A stretch of 64,000 nucleotides of DNA from Anaeromicropila herbilytica. GTDB lineage: Bacteria > Bacillota > Clostridia > Lachnospirales > Lachnospiraceae. A program made the translations under genes and the position numbers. The stretch is taken from NCBI RefSeq assembly GCF_016591975.1, contig NZ_AP024169.1, positions 2,519,001 through 2,583,000 of the forward strand, in the 5' to 3' direction. Below, piece by piece: positions 34,908-44,170 of the stretch; positions within the stretch are counted from its first letter, which is position 1; every line of letters starts with the position of its first letter. Under the pieces are notes generated by a model, which saw only the letters and a program-made list of their open reading frames with translations, had not been told where the DNA came from and made no database searches.

Positions 34908-35134
34908 TTAATGCATTTTTCGGATGTAATTTTAAAAATACTTTCATTATTTCACCTGTCTTTTTTTCAAGTTCTTTTTAAGATATTTCAATATATATCA
35001 AGTTGTTTCTGGTCCCTTATATCTTAGTTTTATCATTAGTAGCCGACAAACCAATAATCTGATTGGTATAAATAGGGCAAAATTAAAACCTATAAACAAC
35101 ATTTCTTAAATGTGATGTTAAATATCATGCTTGA

Positions 35135-35563
35135 CTAATCAACACTCCAAGTTCGTAGATTACCCAGTGGTATTTCAAATCCTAGATGCTTATACATTTC
35201 AACATCACAATCTGCGCAGCCCACCCACAAGGAAGAAATACTATTTTGTTTGCAATAGTCGAATATATAAGTAGTCATTTTCTTCGCCAAACCCTTCTTA
35301 CGGTATTCAGGTATTATGTAGAAATCCTCAAAGACACCGCTGTAGCTACAGCTAAAAGTTGAAAAGGTTCTTGTGACAGAGCACATAGCTACGGCTGTAT
35401 CTTCTATCTTTGCAACAAAGAAAACAATATCTTCGAGTGAGATTGCCACTGACAAAGATTCAAGCTGCACAGCGGTTAGCTTATCCTCATGAATTGAATT
35501 CTTATAGTTGTCAATGAGTGGCTTAATTATATCAATATTATCTTTTAATTGTTCAATTATCAT
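35135..35563 (-). CDS. GNAT family N-acetyltransferase
   Basis: 142 residues, RBS AAAGGAG. EDFYIIPEYRKKGLAKKMTTYIFDYC (R-K-K-G-L-A loop) and LWVGCADCDVEMYKHLGFEIP. Short single-domain GNAT of unknown target. A weak copy of the 3' junction motif lies just after its stop, near 35105-35130. Confidence 0.88.
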   Translation of the reverse strand: MIIEQLKDNIDIIKPLIDNYKNSIHEDKLTAVQLESLSVAISLEDIVFFVAKIEDTAVAMCSVTRTFSTFSCSYSGVFEDFYIIPEYRKKGLAKKMTTYIFDYCKQNSISSLWVGCADCDVEMYKHLGFEIPLGNLRTWSVD

Positions 35564-35651
35564 TTTTTCTCCTTTACAAATAACTAAGCTACCTAATTCT
35601 AGATTCTTAAATTAGATATCCTAAAAAACTAAACCAATTATATATAACCGT

Positions 35652-37814
35652 CTACAACAACGGACTAACCTCTCCCTCACAGAACAAGTCTAGACTATGA
35701 AGTGCCCTTGTACATGCAATGTATAATAGATTTTTATCATCTTGACTATGATAATTCGTTGCGTCGGCATCACATAGTAAAACTGCATCGAATTCCAACC
35801 CTTTTGACATATAAACTGGTATGATAAACACGCCTTCTAAATCAGCAGTACTTTCATTCTTTATTAATTCTAGACTAATGCTATCTTTTAGGGCCTCATA
35901 CAAGGCCTTAGCATTTTTTTCACTTTTACAGATTAATCCTATTGATCTGTACCCGAACTCTTGGCAAGACTGAATCTTATTAATAATCATCTCCTTAAGT
36001 GATAACTGATTAGGAGCTACGTAGACCTTTGGTTCCTCTCCTTTTCGGTTGAAACTCTTTATATCAGGGCTTTGATTGATGAATTTCAAGCTATAATTTA
36101 GAATTTCATTTGTGCAACGAAAACTTTTATCCATAACAACTAGGGAGGATTTTTTCTTCGCTAATATTTTTTGAATTTGCTCGTAAAGGGTTATATCTTC
36201 TTTCTTTTCAAGGGTTTGGTTCATATCTCCCAATATTGTATATTTTGAATTAGTAAATATTAAATGGAAGATCTCATATTGGAGTGGATAATAATCTTGT
36301 GCTTCGTCAATTACTACTTGTTTGATGTGTTTATATTCATTGGTTCCGTATATTTTTATACTGAGATAAGCTAAAACGATTGCATCATCATAATGTAAAT
36401 AATTCGATTTTAAATTATCATTTGTATACTCCATAATTTCCTTTATGTTATGCGGAAGCTTATTATCTTTTGCTAAACTAGATAAATATTCTGCATCAGT
36501 AAATAACTTTTTATAAAGTTCTAATACATTAATCTCGGTGAATTTCTGAATATCTTGTTTTATCATAGCCTTTTCTGATTTACTGATTGTAGTTTTCTTT
36601 GATTCATTTATTTGTTCAAAGATATATTCCTCTAACTGCTTTAATCTAAGACTTAGAAGAGTGTCTTTTCTTCCTGTAATTTTCTCTTTTAATAACTCTT
36701 TTTTGACAATACACTCATCATTAACATAGACATCCACAAACTGGATCCATCTCTCAGGTATATCAGCTATAAATTGATCGAGTATATCTATAAATTGAAA
36801 CGATGTTTTATATTCAATACTACTTTTCATCATGTTACGGTAACTCGGATTTATAATTAAATTTTCTAAAAATTGATTTCTGGACTCTATGGATTCCTTT
36901 TTTAATATCTTCTTAACCATATCTTCAAATACCACCGAGACAACATTCTCTTCACCAAGCTCTGGTAATACATTTGAGATGTATTGTTCAAATAATGTGT
37001 TAGGTGATATAATAATGATATTATTGGCTGATAGTTTTGATGAGAGACCTTGATACATAAGATATGCAGCTCTATGAAGAGCAATCGAGGTTTTACCACT
37101 TCCTGCTACTCCTTGCACCATCATTAGATCATTTTCCATATCTCTTATGACGATATCTTGTTCTTTCTGAATGGTTTCTACGATTGTCTTCATCTTCGTC
37201 GATGTATTCTGGGATAATAATTTTCTTAAGAACTCATCTACTATCTGCACATCTGCATCAAAAAAATATTCTAAGGTACTGTTGTTAATCTCATACTGAC
37301 GTTTCAGATTCACTTCTCCCGTAATACGACCACTTGGTGCATCATAATAGGCTTGCCCTGTTACAAAACGGTAGAAGACACTTGCTATGGGTGATCTCCA
37401 GTCATAGACATCCATTTCATAAGTATTGTTCTTGACTAAAGAAGATCGTCCAATATATATAGGTTCAAAGCTATCCTCCCCATCAAATCGAAAGTCAATT
37501 CGAGCATAATAGGGGGACTTTATGATATTCTGAAGTACCGCGATTTTGTTTTCTACCTCTTCATAATCTGCGATTTTTTCTGTAACGGGGTTCGCATATT
37601 GGTTTAATTCTGCAAGGGCTTCAAAGGCGTCGGACGACCAAAGATTAGCTATCGAGTGAGACGTATTCTCACGTAACTCTTTTTTAGCCGTAAGAATTGC
37701 TTCTTTATTAACTTCATTCTTCTGTCTTGCTTGATCCAGTTGCTTTTTCGCTATAGACATTGTTTTTTCTAACCTGTTTTGTTCGAACATTACCTCTGTT
37801 TGATTATATTCCAT
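35652..37814 (-). CDS. helD: HelD-type UvrD/Rep superfamily ATPase
   Basis: About 720 residues; ATG 37814 is taken as start. Superfamily I motifs: VQGVAGSGKTSIALHRAAYLM (motif I, about 235-255), VIDEAQDYYPLQYEIFHLI (motif II, DEAQD), TILGDMNQTL (motif III) and DAVLLCDADATNY with LLYIACTRALHSL (motifs V-VI). The coiled-coil N-terminus (RLEKTMSIAKKQLDQARQKN) and total length fit clostridial HelD, which pulls stalled RNA polymerase off DNA and can protect against rifampicin. In a drug-resistance-like neighbourhood this is notable. The end of the gene was read without interruptions. Confidence 0.85.
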   Translation of the reverse strand: MEYNQTEVMFEQNRLEKTMSIAKKQLDQARQKNEVNKEAILTAKKELRENTSHSIANLWSSDAFEALAELNQYANPVTEKIADYEEVENKIAVLQNIIKSPYYARIDFRFDGEDSFEPIYIGRSSLVKNNTYEMDVYDWRSPIASVFYRFVTGQAYYDAPSGRITGEVNLKRQYEINNSTLEYFFDADVQIVDEFLRKLLSQNTSTKMKTIVETIQKEQDIVIRDMENDLMMVQGVAGSGKTSIALHRAAYLMYQGLSSKLSANNIIIISPNTLFEQYISNVLPELGEENVVSVVFEDMVKKILKKESIESRNQFLENLIINPSYRNMMKSSIEYKTSFQFIDILDQFIADIPERWIQFVDVYVNDECIVKKELLKEKITGRKDTLLSLRLKQLEEYIFEQINESKKTTISKSEKAMIKQDIQKFTEINVLELYKKLFTDAEYLSSLAKDNKLPHNIKEIMEYTNDNLKSNYLHYDDAIVLAYLSIKIYGTNEYKHIKQVVIDEAQDYYPLQYEIFHLIFTNSKYTILGDMNQTLEKKEDITLYEQIQKILAKKKSSLVVMDKSFRCTNEILNYSLKFINQSPDIKSFNRKGEEPKVYVAPNQLSLKEMIINKIQSCQEFGYRSIGLICKSEKNAKALYEALKDSISLELIKNESTADLEGVFIIPVYMSKGLEFDAVLLCDADATNYHSQDDKNLLYIACTRALHSLDLFCEGEVSPLL

Positions 37815-37905
37815 TACGAAAATCACTCCTTATTTAGAATCGGCAGGATTATTACTCCAAAACCGGTAACTAAACTCTAGCAGAATTCTGGCCTGGATAA
37901 CAGTC

Positions 37906-37934
37906 TTGTTGTTAAGGAGTATTTATGATATAAT
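37906..37934 (+). promoter_or_regulatory. Promoter upstream of the intron
   Basis: TTGTTG (37906-37911), 17-base spacer, TATAAT (37929-37934) on the plus strand. Only about 45 bases of transcript precede the terminator hairpin and the intron. Confidence 0.5.
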
Positions 37935-37946
37935 TAAGATGTAAAG

Positions 37947-37980
37947 AAAGGTGATTGTACGGATGTATAATTACCTTTTT
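37947..37980 (+). terminator. Terminator-like hairpin used as intron target
   Basis: AAAGGTGATT (37947-37956) pairs with AATTACCTTT (37969-37978, one G-T), followed by a T-run. The intron begins eight bases further on, the standard arrangement for group IIC introns. Confidence 0.7.
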
Positions 37981-37987
37981 TGTGGTA

Positions 37988-39885
37988 GTGCGCCTAGCGG
38001 CGCACGTTTCTAATGGGTGAAAGTCCCTAATCCGCCCTAGTAGTGGGAAGGATACAGCCAAAACCAAGGGTGTCCATCGTGAGGTGGAATCCGAAGGAAG
38101 GTGGAGGCAAATCTCTGGTCTGACGAATAGAAATCACATCAGGCTACAGTTAAGGATAAGGTTGCTACTCAAACCGAAGTCCTATAACTACTCGGAATTA
38201 ACTGTGGTAAATGTGGCAGATGGATGGAGAGAAAGAAACGTGTGGTACCTAGGGAGGTCTCGTCAGCAGATGGAAACAGAGTATGAAATCTGTAGTAACA
38301 ACGAATGGCGAGAAGTCAGCAGAGGTCATAGTACTACTGTGGTTGCAAACATAGTAGGAAGGACTGAACTTTAGGAGATGTGAGTAAATGAATGTAACCA
38401 AAGATGGATTTAAGAACAGACAACTTCATAGAGAGGACTATCTGCAAACGGTATCTGCGGAACAGAAAGAGTATGCAGAAGTGTTTGCCCATCAAAGGAT
38501 TGCTGAAAACAACGACATCATCACAGATTTTCAGACGGACAATCTAATGGAACAGATTTTACACAAAGATAACCTTAACAAGGCTTTCAAGAAAGTGAAA
38601 TCAAACAAAGGAGCAGGCGGTATTGATGGAATGAGCGTGGATGAACTTCTAGGCTTTCTGAGAGATAACCAAAGGCAACTTATCCAACAGATAAAAGATG
38701 GAAAATACAAACCAACCCCAGTCCGTAGGGTGGAAATACCCAAAGAAACAAAAGGCGAGTTTAGAAAACTGGGAGTACCAACAGTAGTTGACAGAGTATT
38801 TCAACAAGCGATTACACAGGTACTTTCTCCAATCTTCGAGAAACAGTTTTCTGGAAACAGTTTTGGTTTTCGACCAAACAGGGGTGCACACGATGCACTG
38901 AAACAATGCCAAACGAATGTCAACGATGGCTATGTATATGTGGTAGATATGGATTTGGAAAAGTTCTTTGACACAGTGTGTCAAAGCAAACTCATAGAAG
39001 TTCTATCACGAACTGTCAAGGATGGGAGAGTAATATCGCTTATCCACAAATATCTTAATGCTGGTGTTATTAGCAAAGGGATGTTCGAAAAGACAGAAGT
39101 TGGTATGCCACAAGGCGGACCATTGAGTCCTCTTCTAAGTAACATAATGCTGAACGAGTTGGATAAGGAACTGGAAAACAGAGGACATAGGTTTGTTCGC
39201 TATGCAGATGATTGTATGATTTTCTGCAAAAGTAAGAAAAGTGCAGAAAGAACCTTGAACAACATAGTGTCATACATTGAGGGAAAACTATTCCTAAAAG
39301 TAAATCACTCAAAGACGTGTGTGGCACATATAAGCAAAGTCAAATACCTTGGATATAGCTTCTATAGATACAAGGGAAAATGCAGATTTCGAATACACCC
39401 AAAATCAGTAGTTAAGATGAAGAATAAAATCAGAGAGCTTACTGACAGACATAATGGATGGGGAAATGAATATCGAGCACTGAAATTGACACAGTTTATT
39501 AGAGGGTGGATAAACTACTTTGGATTAGCAGATATGAATAAAATGCTAGTGGAGATAGATAAATGGTTACGCCATAGAATAAGAGCAATCTATTGGAAAC
39601 AATGGAAGAAGACAAAAACGAAATATCGAAAACTAAAGGAACTAGGTATGAACGAAGCCTTTATAAAATGGCACGCAAATATGCGCCAAGGAATATGGAA
39701 CTGTAGCAACAATAGAATGGTACAGTTTGCCTTGAATAATGAAAAACTCAGAGAATGGGGTTATCCCACATTCTCTGAGTTTTACTTGAAAATATGTGAA
39801 AACTAAAGAACCGCCGTATACCGAACGGTACGTACGGTGGTGTGGGAGGTCGGTAGATAAATTAATTATCTACCTCCTACCCGAT
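37988..39885 (+). mobile_element. Group IIC intron (complete)
   Basis: About 1.9 kb ribozyme plus open reading frame on the plus strand, against all neighbours. The 5' end GTGCGCC (37988) gives the GUGYG consensus. The 5' ribozyme region (ATGGGTGAAAGTCCC and following) precedes the ORF, which occupies domain IV. Domain V is visible at 39809-39842 (CCGTATACC-GAAC-GGTACGTACGG). Domain VI follows, and the element ends CCTACCCGAT near 39885. Insertion just behind a terminator hairpin and the lack of an endonuclease domain in the protein assign class C. It seems intact. No 3' exon gene on the plus strand was found. Confidence 0.9.
38388..39806 (+). CDS. ltrA: Group II intron reverse transcriptase/maturase
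   Basis: 472 residues. RT domains: KVKSNKGAGGIDGMSVDELL (RT0-1), RRVEIPKETKGEFRKLGVPTV (RT2), FSGNSFGFRPNRGAHDAL (RT3), VYVVDMDLEKFFDTV (RT4), VGMPQGGPLSPLLSNI and the catalytic RYADDCMIF (RT5), then KVKYLGYSF. Maturase domain X is the C-terminal FIRGWINYFGLAD to YWKQWKKTKTKYRKL region. No D/En domain follows, as in class C. It splices and mobilises the host intron. The stop lies 2 bases before domain V, and ATG 38388 has AGGAGATG upstream. Confidence 0.93.
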   Translation: MNVTKDGFKNRQLHREDYLQTVSAEQKEYAEVFAHQRIAENNDIITDFQTDNLMEQILHKDNLNKAFKKVKSNKGAGGIDGMSVDELLGFLRDNQRQLIQQIKDGKYKPTPVRRVEIPKETKGEFRKLGVPTVVDRVFQQAITQVLSPIFEKQFSGNSFGFRPNRGAHDALKQCQTNVNDGYVYVVDMDLEKFFDTVCQSKLIEVLSRTVKDGRVISLIHKYLNAGVISKGMFEKTEVGMPQGGPLSPLLSNIMLNELDKELENRGHRFVRYADDCMIFCKSKKSAERTLNNIVSYIEGKLFLKVNHSKTCVAHISKVKYLGYSFYRYKGKCRFRIHPKSVVKMKNKIRELTDRHNGWGNEYRALKLTQFIRGWINYFGLADMNKMLVEIDKWLRHRIRAIYWKQWKKTKTKYRKLKELGMNEAFIKWHANMRQGIWNCSNNRMVQFALNNEKLREWGYPTFSEFYLKICEN

Positions 39886-40122
39886 TTAAGTTCATCATAT
39901 CTTTAAATAATTTTATTAAGATATATCAGTCTATTATATAAAGTATATTTTCTAAATTTTATGTATTTATATTAAGTTATATTGTTCAATACATAATGAA
40001 TGATAGATATCTTCCAATAGTATATCTGCTTTAACATTATCATTGCATTCAATTAATTTTCCTTATATATTATTTTAGTAACCCATAATCCTGATGCTAT
40101 TGAATATATATCATCTATCCTA
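39886..40122. other. AT-rich stretch without a recognisable gene
   Basis: About 240 very AT-rich bases between the intron 3' end and the kinase stop. No open frame with a ribosome site, no strong hairpin and no clear promoter seen on either strand. Confidence 0.5.
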
Positions 40123-40746
40123 TCAAAGTAAGTTAAAGTATGAGGAAATGACATCAACATATTTCGTAATGTCACTTTCATCTCCTACTTCCATTACCTT
40201 CATATCAAGCCTTTTGACATCATTAAGTATGTATTTGCCAAATGCTAAATCATCACTCATATAATTATGTAATGCCTGTTCAGGATTTGAACATTCTTTA
40301 ATTCTTTCGAACATTTCATTTCTATTCATTTGATGTTTTTTATAAAACATTTCATTTGCTACTAACCATACCGCATGGTCATCATCTGTTATCTGATCTC
40401 TAATAAGTTTTGGAAGCAAGTTGATACCTTCTACCAGAATAGGCTTACCATCATCCAGCTTATCTAAATCTTCTAAAATCATTTCAAATTCTTCACAGAA
40501 TACATCTACATTCCACTTTAGATATTCTTTTACTTTCATGCTAAGTATATCATTGAAACTTACTTTTTTATTTAAATTTGGATGTTTTTGGGCATCAGAT
40601 TGATCGATATGTTTCCCTAAATAATCATCACAATGATAAACTGTAAAACCATATTTAGCTGCGAGTATATTTGAAATTGATGTCTTTCCTGCGCAAGTTG
40701 ATCCACCAATCCAATAAATTAATGATGTCTTTTTCATTGTTTGCAC
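40123..40746 (-). CDS. P-loop kinase, 207 aa (paralogue of 32451-33065)
   Basis: GTG (40746) or ATG three codons on, after GAGGAGACAA. Walker A WIGGSTCAGKTSISNILAAK, HCDDYLGKH acidic motif, PILVEGINLLP as Walker B and LANEMFY-HQMNRNEMFERIK with lid Arg residues. It shares motif order and the 'VDxxDxYxxxH' style with the kinase 7 kb away, so the two are diverged paralogues placed on either side of the intron. Substrate unknown. Confidence 0.75.
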   Translation of the reverse strand: MQTMKKTSLIYWIGGSTCAGKTSISNILAAKYGFTVYHCDDYLGKHIDQSDAQKHPNLNKKVSFNDILSMKVKEYLKWNVDVFCEEFEMILEDLDKLDDGKPILVEGINLLPKLIRDQITDDDHAVWLVANEMFYKKHQMNRNEMFERIKECSNPEQALHNYMSDDLAFGKYILNDVKRLDMKVMEVGDESDITKYVDVISSYFNLL

Positions 40747-40779
40747 TTGTCTCCTCTATATTCATTTTTCCTATAAATG

Positions 40780-41274
40780 TTATTGACGTGAATTGTCAAA
40801 TGTAAATCCTACCTCATTTTTATCCAGTGAACTAAATGTATTATATTTTCCGTTTGTATACTCAGCAACAACCTTGCACCAAAACCTCTGAGCTGGCAAA
40901 TTATTAGTCCACTGAGATATCTCCCATCCTCCTGGAAACATGTCAAAAATTTTCATTGAAACTTCTTTACCTACTCCCATTTTTCGATATTTTTTCATTA
41001 CAAAAAACTCCGCTATATTGTGAGGGTTTGGTAAATCATTATGTTCACAACAAGACCGCACCAAAACCAATCCAGCAAGTTTACAATCAACTCTGATAAA
41101 GAAAGGATATCTTCCTTCCTCATTCCAATAATCATCAATACGTGGATAGCCAAAGTATCCATATTCATTTATATCATCCTCAGAAAACTCCGAGAAGTCA
41201 TAATTGTATAGTTCCATCATTTGAATGAAGACAGATTTTTGTTCAATCAATATAGGCTCAATATTAATGTTCAT
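40780..41274 (-). CDS. GNAT family N-acetyltransferase
   Basis: 164 residues from ATG 41274 with AGGGGG upstream; the longer frame to 41313 is not supported. EYGYFGYPRIDDYWNEEGRYPFFI and AEFFVMKKYRKMGVGKEVSMKIFD (R-K-M-G-V-G loop), then WEISQWTNNLPAQRFWCKVV. This is the clostridial GNAT subgroup with D-Y-W near the start. Target unknown. Confidence 0.88.
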   Translation of the reverse strand: MNINIEPILIEQKSVFIQMMELYNYDFSEFSEDDINEYGYFGYPRIDDYWNEEGRYPFFIRVDCKLAGLVLVRSCCEHNDLPNPHNIAEFFVMKKYRKMGVGKEVSMKIFDMFPGGWEISQWTNNLPAQRFWCKVVAEYTNGKYNTFSSLDKNEVGFTFDNSRQ

Positions 41275-41347
41275 AAATATCCCCCTGGTTCTAATTTCTA
41301 ATTTGTATCCCACTGTTGTTTATTCATAATGTTCATTTCAAAGTTAC

Positions 41348-41400
41348 CTATGTAATAATGAATATAATGGGAAATATGTATTAATTCGTAATTTCTAAAG
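41348..41400 (-). repeat. Junction repeat R1, copy F
   Basis: CTATGTAATAATGAATATAA then TGGGAAATATGTATTAATTC and GTAATTTCTAAAG on the plus strand. It starts 16 bases after the stop of the next gene (41416). About 40 of 53 positions match the copy at 48736-48788. Confidence 0.6.
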
Positions 41401-41415
41401 AAATGATGATAATTC

Positions 41416-42192
41416 TTATTTCGCCTGAAAAGTTAAGATTTTTAGGTACGGTGTATTAATAAGTTTTTTTATGTCTTGAAAGCTAATCACGAACTCTTCA
41501 TCATGATTTTGAGCATTAAAAAAGAACGATACTCCTTTTGACTTTGTTATATACCAGCAAATGTTTTCGTTTATTATCCCATTTAGTACTTCTTTATTGG
41601 TATACAGACCATTATAGTTCAATACATCTATTAGCTTATAAGTGCCCTTTTCGGGCTTTGAGTAGGTATCTCTATCAAAGATGACATTTCCTTTATAGTT
41701 AAGTATGGACTCATCTAATTTTATTAGATCATTTAATTTCAAAACTTTTAACCTATCCAGGTCAATAGTATATGAATATCCCCAAGTATTTGGATGTGCT
41801 GCACCTTTACTATATGCATATACAGCGTATCTAATGCTCAATAAATGATTATTAGAAAAGCTTGAATGACAATTAAACTCTAATGTTTGATCTTTCGTGT
41901 TTGAAATCGTCTTCAAAATATCACTAACTTTTAGATTTTTTTCATCCCAAAAATTGAACCAATCCGTAATGTATTCAAAAACTTCATGCTCAAGAAGATA
42001 ATTAATTTCTTTTTGCTTTTTAGAGTTTGATAACCCTCTGATTTGAGGAAACTCTACAATAATTGAATTTCTTTTATAATACTTAATATATACTTGGTAA
42101 TCTGCTTTTCCACTTGCGTATGCATTCGTCAGAAAACATTGTAGCATTATAAATATAAACACAATCCCAAATAAGATAGTACGTTTTTTCAA
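41416..42192 (-). CDS. Secreted DUF4163/RsiV-like protein
   Basis: 258 residues, TTG start with GGGAG. Signal peptide about 1-27 (TILFGIVFIFIMLQCFLTNAYAS). The mature part has IIVEFPQIRGLSN, an AVYAYSKGAAHPNTWGYSYTIDL block and LKLNDLIKLDESIL, the pattern of DUF4163 plus DUF3298/RsiV C-terminal domains ('GaAHP....tfdl.tGk.l.L.dlf'). Relatives include PdaC and anti-sigma RsiV, which bind peptidoglycan or lysozyme. Flanked by R1 downstream and R2 upstream. Confidence 0.75.
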   Translation of the reverse strand: MKKRTILFGIVFIFIMLQCFLTNAYASGKADYQVYIKYYKRNSIIVEFPQIRGLSNSKKQKEINYLLEHEVFEYITDWFNFWDEKNLKVSDILKTISNTKDQTLEFNCHSSFSNNHLLSIRYAVYAYSKGAAHPNTWGYSYTIDLDRLKVLKLNDLIKLDESILNYKGNVIFDRDTYSKPEKGTYKLIDVLNYNGLYTNKEVLNGIINENICWYITKSKGVSFFFNAQNHDEEFVISFQDIKKLINTPYLKILTFQAK

Positions 42193-42229
42193 TGTGATAC
42201 TCCCTCAACATATAATATAAATTTTCAGC

Positions 42230-42276
42230 TTCGCAATTGGTAACAATTTCGAACTTTTATCTTCTAATGAATGCTT
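42230..42276 (-). repeat. Junction repeat R2, copy I
   Basis: TAACAATTTCGAACTTTTAT then CTTCTAATGAATGCTTGATC. It matches the copy at 49325-49371 over about 40 bases. Its left part overlaps the last six codons and stop of the truncated GNAT. Confidence 0.55.
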
Positions 42277-42598
42277 GATCTGTTGCGTAACCTTTGTGCC
42301 AATATGCTTTTTGAAACAAATATCCTATTTCCAAAATTTCTTTTTCTCTCCAGTTCTGCATTATCAAACCACATTGACCAATCATTTCGTTTGTTTCTTT
42401 TAAAACAACAGCCCAAAGTCCAAAACCATACTCTTCATATCTTTTAAGATGTCTGTTAAGCCAATTTTGTGCTTCTTCTAAGCTGAATGCACTTTCATAA
42501 GAAGTACGCATTACTTCCTCATCACACAATATTTTGCACAATGCATCATAATCGGACTGCACCATTTCTCTAATTATAAGACGTTTTGTTTCTATCAA
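42257..42598 (-). pseudogene. GNAT acetyltransferase truncated at its catalytic loop
   Basis: 113 codons from a TTG start (GGAG upstream). ETKRLIIREMVQSDYDALCK, AQNWLNRHLKRYEEYGFGLW and ILEIGYLFQKAYWHKGYATDQ are a normal RimJ-type GNAT up to the acetyl-CoA loop (K-G-Y-A). The protein then ends abruptly with QAFIRR where 50-60 more residues are expected. The truncation point lies in repeat R2, so the 3' half was probably lost by recombination there. The product should be inactive. Confidence 0.75.
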
Positions 42599-42819
42599 AA
42601 ATCTCCGACATTTCGATTATATAAATAACCTTTCAAAAATTCCTTTGCTTATTATTAAATAACTCACTTCATATTTCCTCCTTAAATTAGAAGTTATCAA
42701 TGCGAGTAAAAACCTAATAGCAGGTGGTTTATTAAAAGACTGCTATACAAATCAGATTACTATTTATTTCGGACTCTAATGTGAGATAAAATAGAATATT
42801 TAACAACTAATTCTTATCT
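42599..42819. other. Gap between truncated GNAT and PEP-enzyme pseudogene
   Basis: About 220 AT-rich bases. A weak copy of the 3' junction motif (GACTCTAATGTGAGATAAAA) appears at 42773, directly after the pseudogene stop. An ATTTCCTCCTTAAATTAG near 42670 is a ribosome-site-like word without a gene. Nothing else recognised. Confidence 0.4.
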
Positions 42820-44071
42820 TCAATCTAACCTTTTTAAAACAGTAACCACCCCAGTATAACCATCTAGTTCAATCTCATCACCTGTCTTCAGTATATCCAT
42901 AGCATTATTTGTCTTATAAATTGCTGGAATATTCATTTCTCGAGCGATAATTCCTGGATGATCATAAGGAGAACCCCAATTGAATATTAATCCTTTCACT
43001 TTACTTAGTAATGGTAATATGTCACCACAGTGGCTATGTGGTAAAACAAGGATACTATCCTCTTCAAGAACTTCGGGCATTCCCACATATACTTTTCCTC
43101 GTACACGCTTTTTTAAGCCAGAAACGCCTTTGACTGCTTCTACTTTTGATGAATCACTGCAGTCAGAATGTATATTATTGGACATATCATACTCCGGTAA
43201 CAATTGACCTATCATTTCAGGAGCTAAAAGCTTCTTCTGTTTCATATATTGTTCTTTTCTATCATTAATTACTGTTTTATCGAAAGTTCTGTCTTTCAAA
43301 ACCATTTTAATTTCGTCTATATACATGTAATAAATATCATCAGTATTCTGTAATAACCCTTCTGAGCATAAAAGTTGTCCAATCGCTACAGTAGCCAATC
43401 TTATGTATCCGCGATACATTCGTTCCATATAGTAGTTGTGATTATCATTTGTGATAAATGACTTCTCAGCCAGTATAAGTTTCTTTTTAAACACAGTATA
43501 TTCATCAGAAGTAAGTCTATCTTTAACTATCATTTCTATTTTATTTTTGCTTTGTAATGTATTTTTTTGAGTTTCAAAAAATATAGTCTCATCAATAAAT
43601 AATAAGCTACGAACTTGTCCGATAGCATAATCCGGTCTCTCTAGTACAACTTTAGTAAATTTTAGATACTCAATTGATAATTCTAAAAACTCAAGTGCTG
43701 TTTCATATGTTAGTTTCATGCCTACAAAGGGATTCAAAGATTGAATCAATAATAGTATTTCAGGTAAAAACAAAAGTAGTATTTTTAGTACTTTTGTTTA
43801 ACTTATGATAGTATAACATTAAATGCTCTTCCATTTCAGGAGAGAAACTGCCTTTCAAAATCTTTTCTTTTATTTCTGGTCCAAATGCAAAATAATCCTG
43901 ATGTAAATAATGTATATTATTATACACCAAATATTCCATAAAAAACTCAAAGGATAAGGCAAATCCCTGTGGAACTAATATTCCCGCATTCAATAATTCG
44001 CCGAGATTCGCTGCCTTGCTACCATAAAAAGGTATATCTGCTTTTGATAATTTTTCTAATTGTTTAATCAA
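42820..44071 (-). pseudogene. PEP-utilising enzyme (PEP synthase/rifampin phosphotransferase-like), internally deleted
   Basis: Two overlapping frames. The 5' piece (44071-43760, TTG start with GGAGG) reads SKADIPFYGSKAANLGELLNAGILVPQGF, the start of the ATP-grasp domain of PEP synthase/Rph enzymes, and stops after 103 codons. The 3' piece (43773-42820) begins beyond the ATP-grasp core and keeps the C-terminal swivelling His domain: VRGKVYVGMPEVLEE, VLPHSHCGDI and SPYDHPGIIAREMNIPAIY with the phospho-His. Several hundred residues are missing and the frames shift at the join. The intact ancestor was about 800-900 residues. Rph relatives inactivate rifamycins; which branch this came from is unsure. 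Confidence 0.75.
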
Positions 44072-44130
44072 TATTTCATCCTCCGTTAGATAAATTAAGT
44101 TTTAAATGATATTAAACATATCTGATAAAT

Positions 44131-44158
44131 CTAGTATAAGAGATCTAGTATAAGAGAT
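44131..44158. repeat. 14-bp tandem duplication
   Basis: CTAGTATAAGAGAT occurs twice in direct contact (44131-44144, 44145-44158), between the M28 peptidase stop and the PEP-enzyme pseudogene. Probably slippage. Confidence 0.7.
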
Positions 44159-44170
44159 TTTCTTAGATTA

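Noticed and set aside
38084..38374. 96-codon plus-strand frame before the intron ORF
   Set aside because: It lies inside the ribozyme part of the group II intron, lacks a ribosome site and resembles no protein; the RNA structure explains the sequence.
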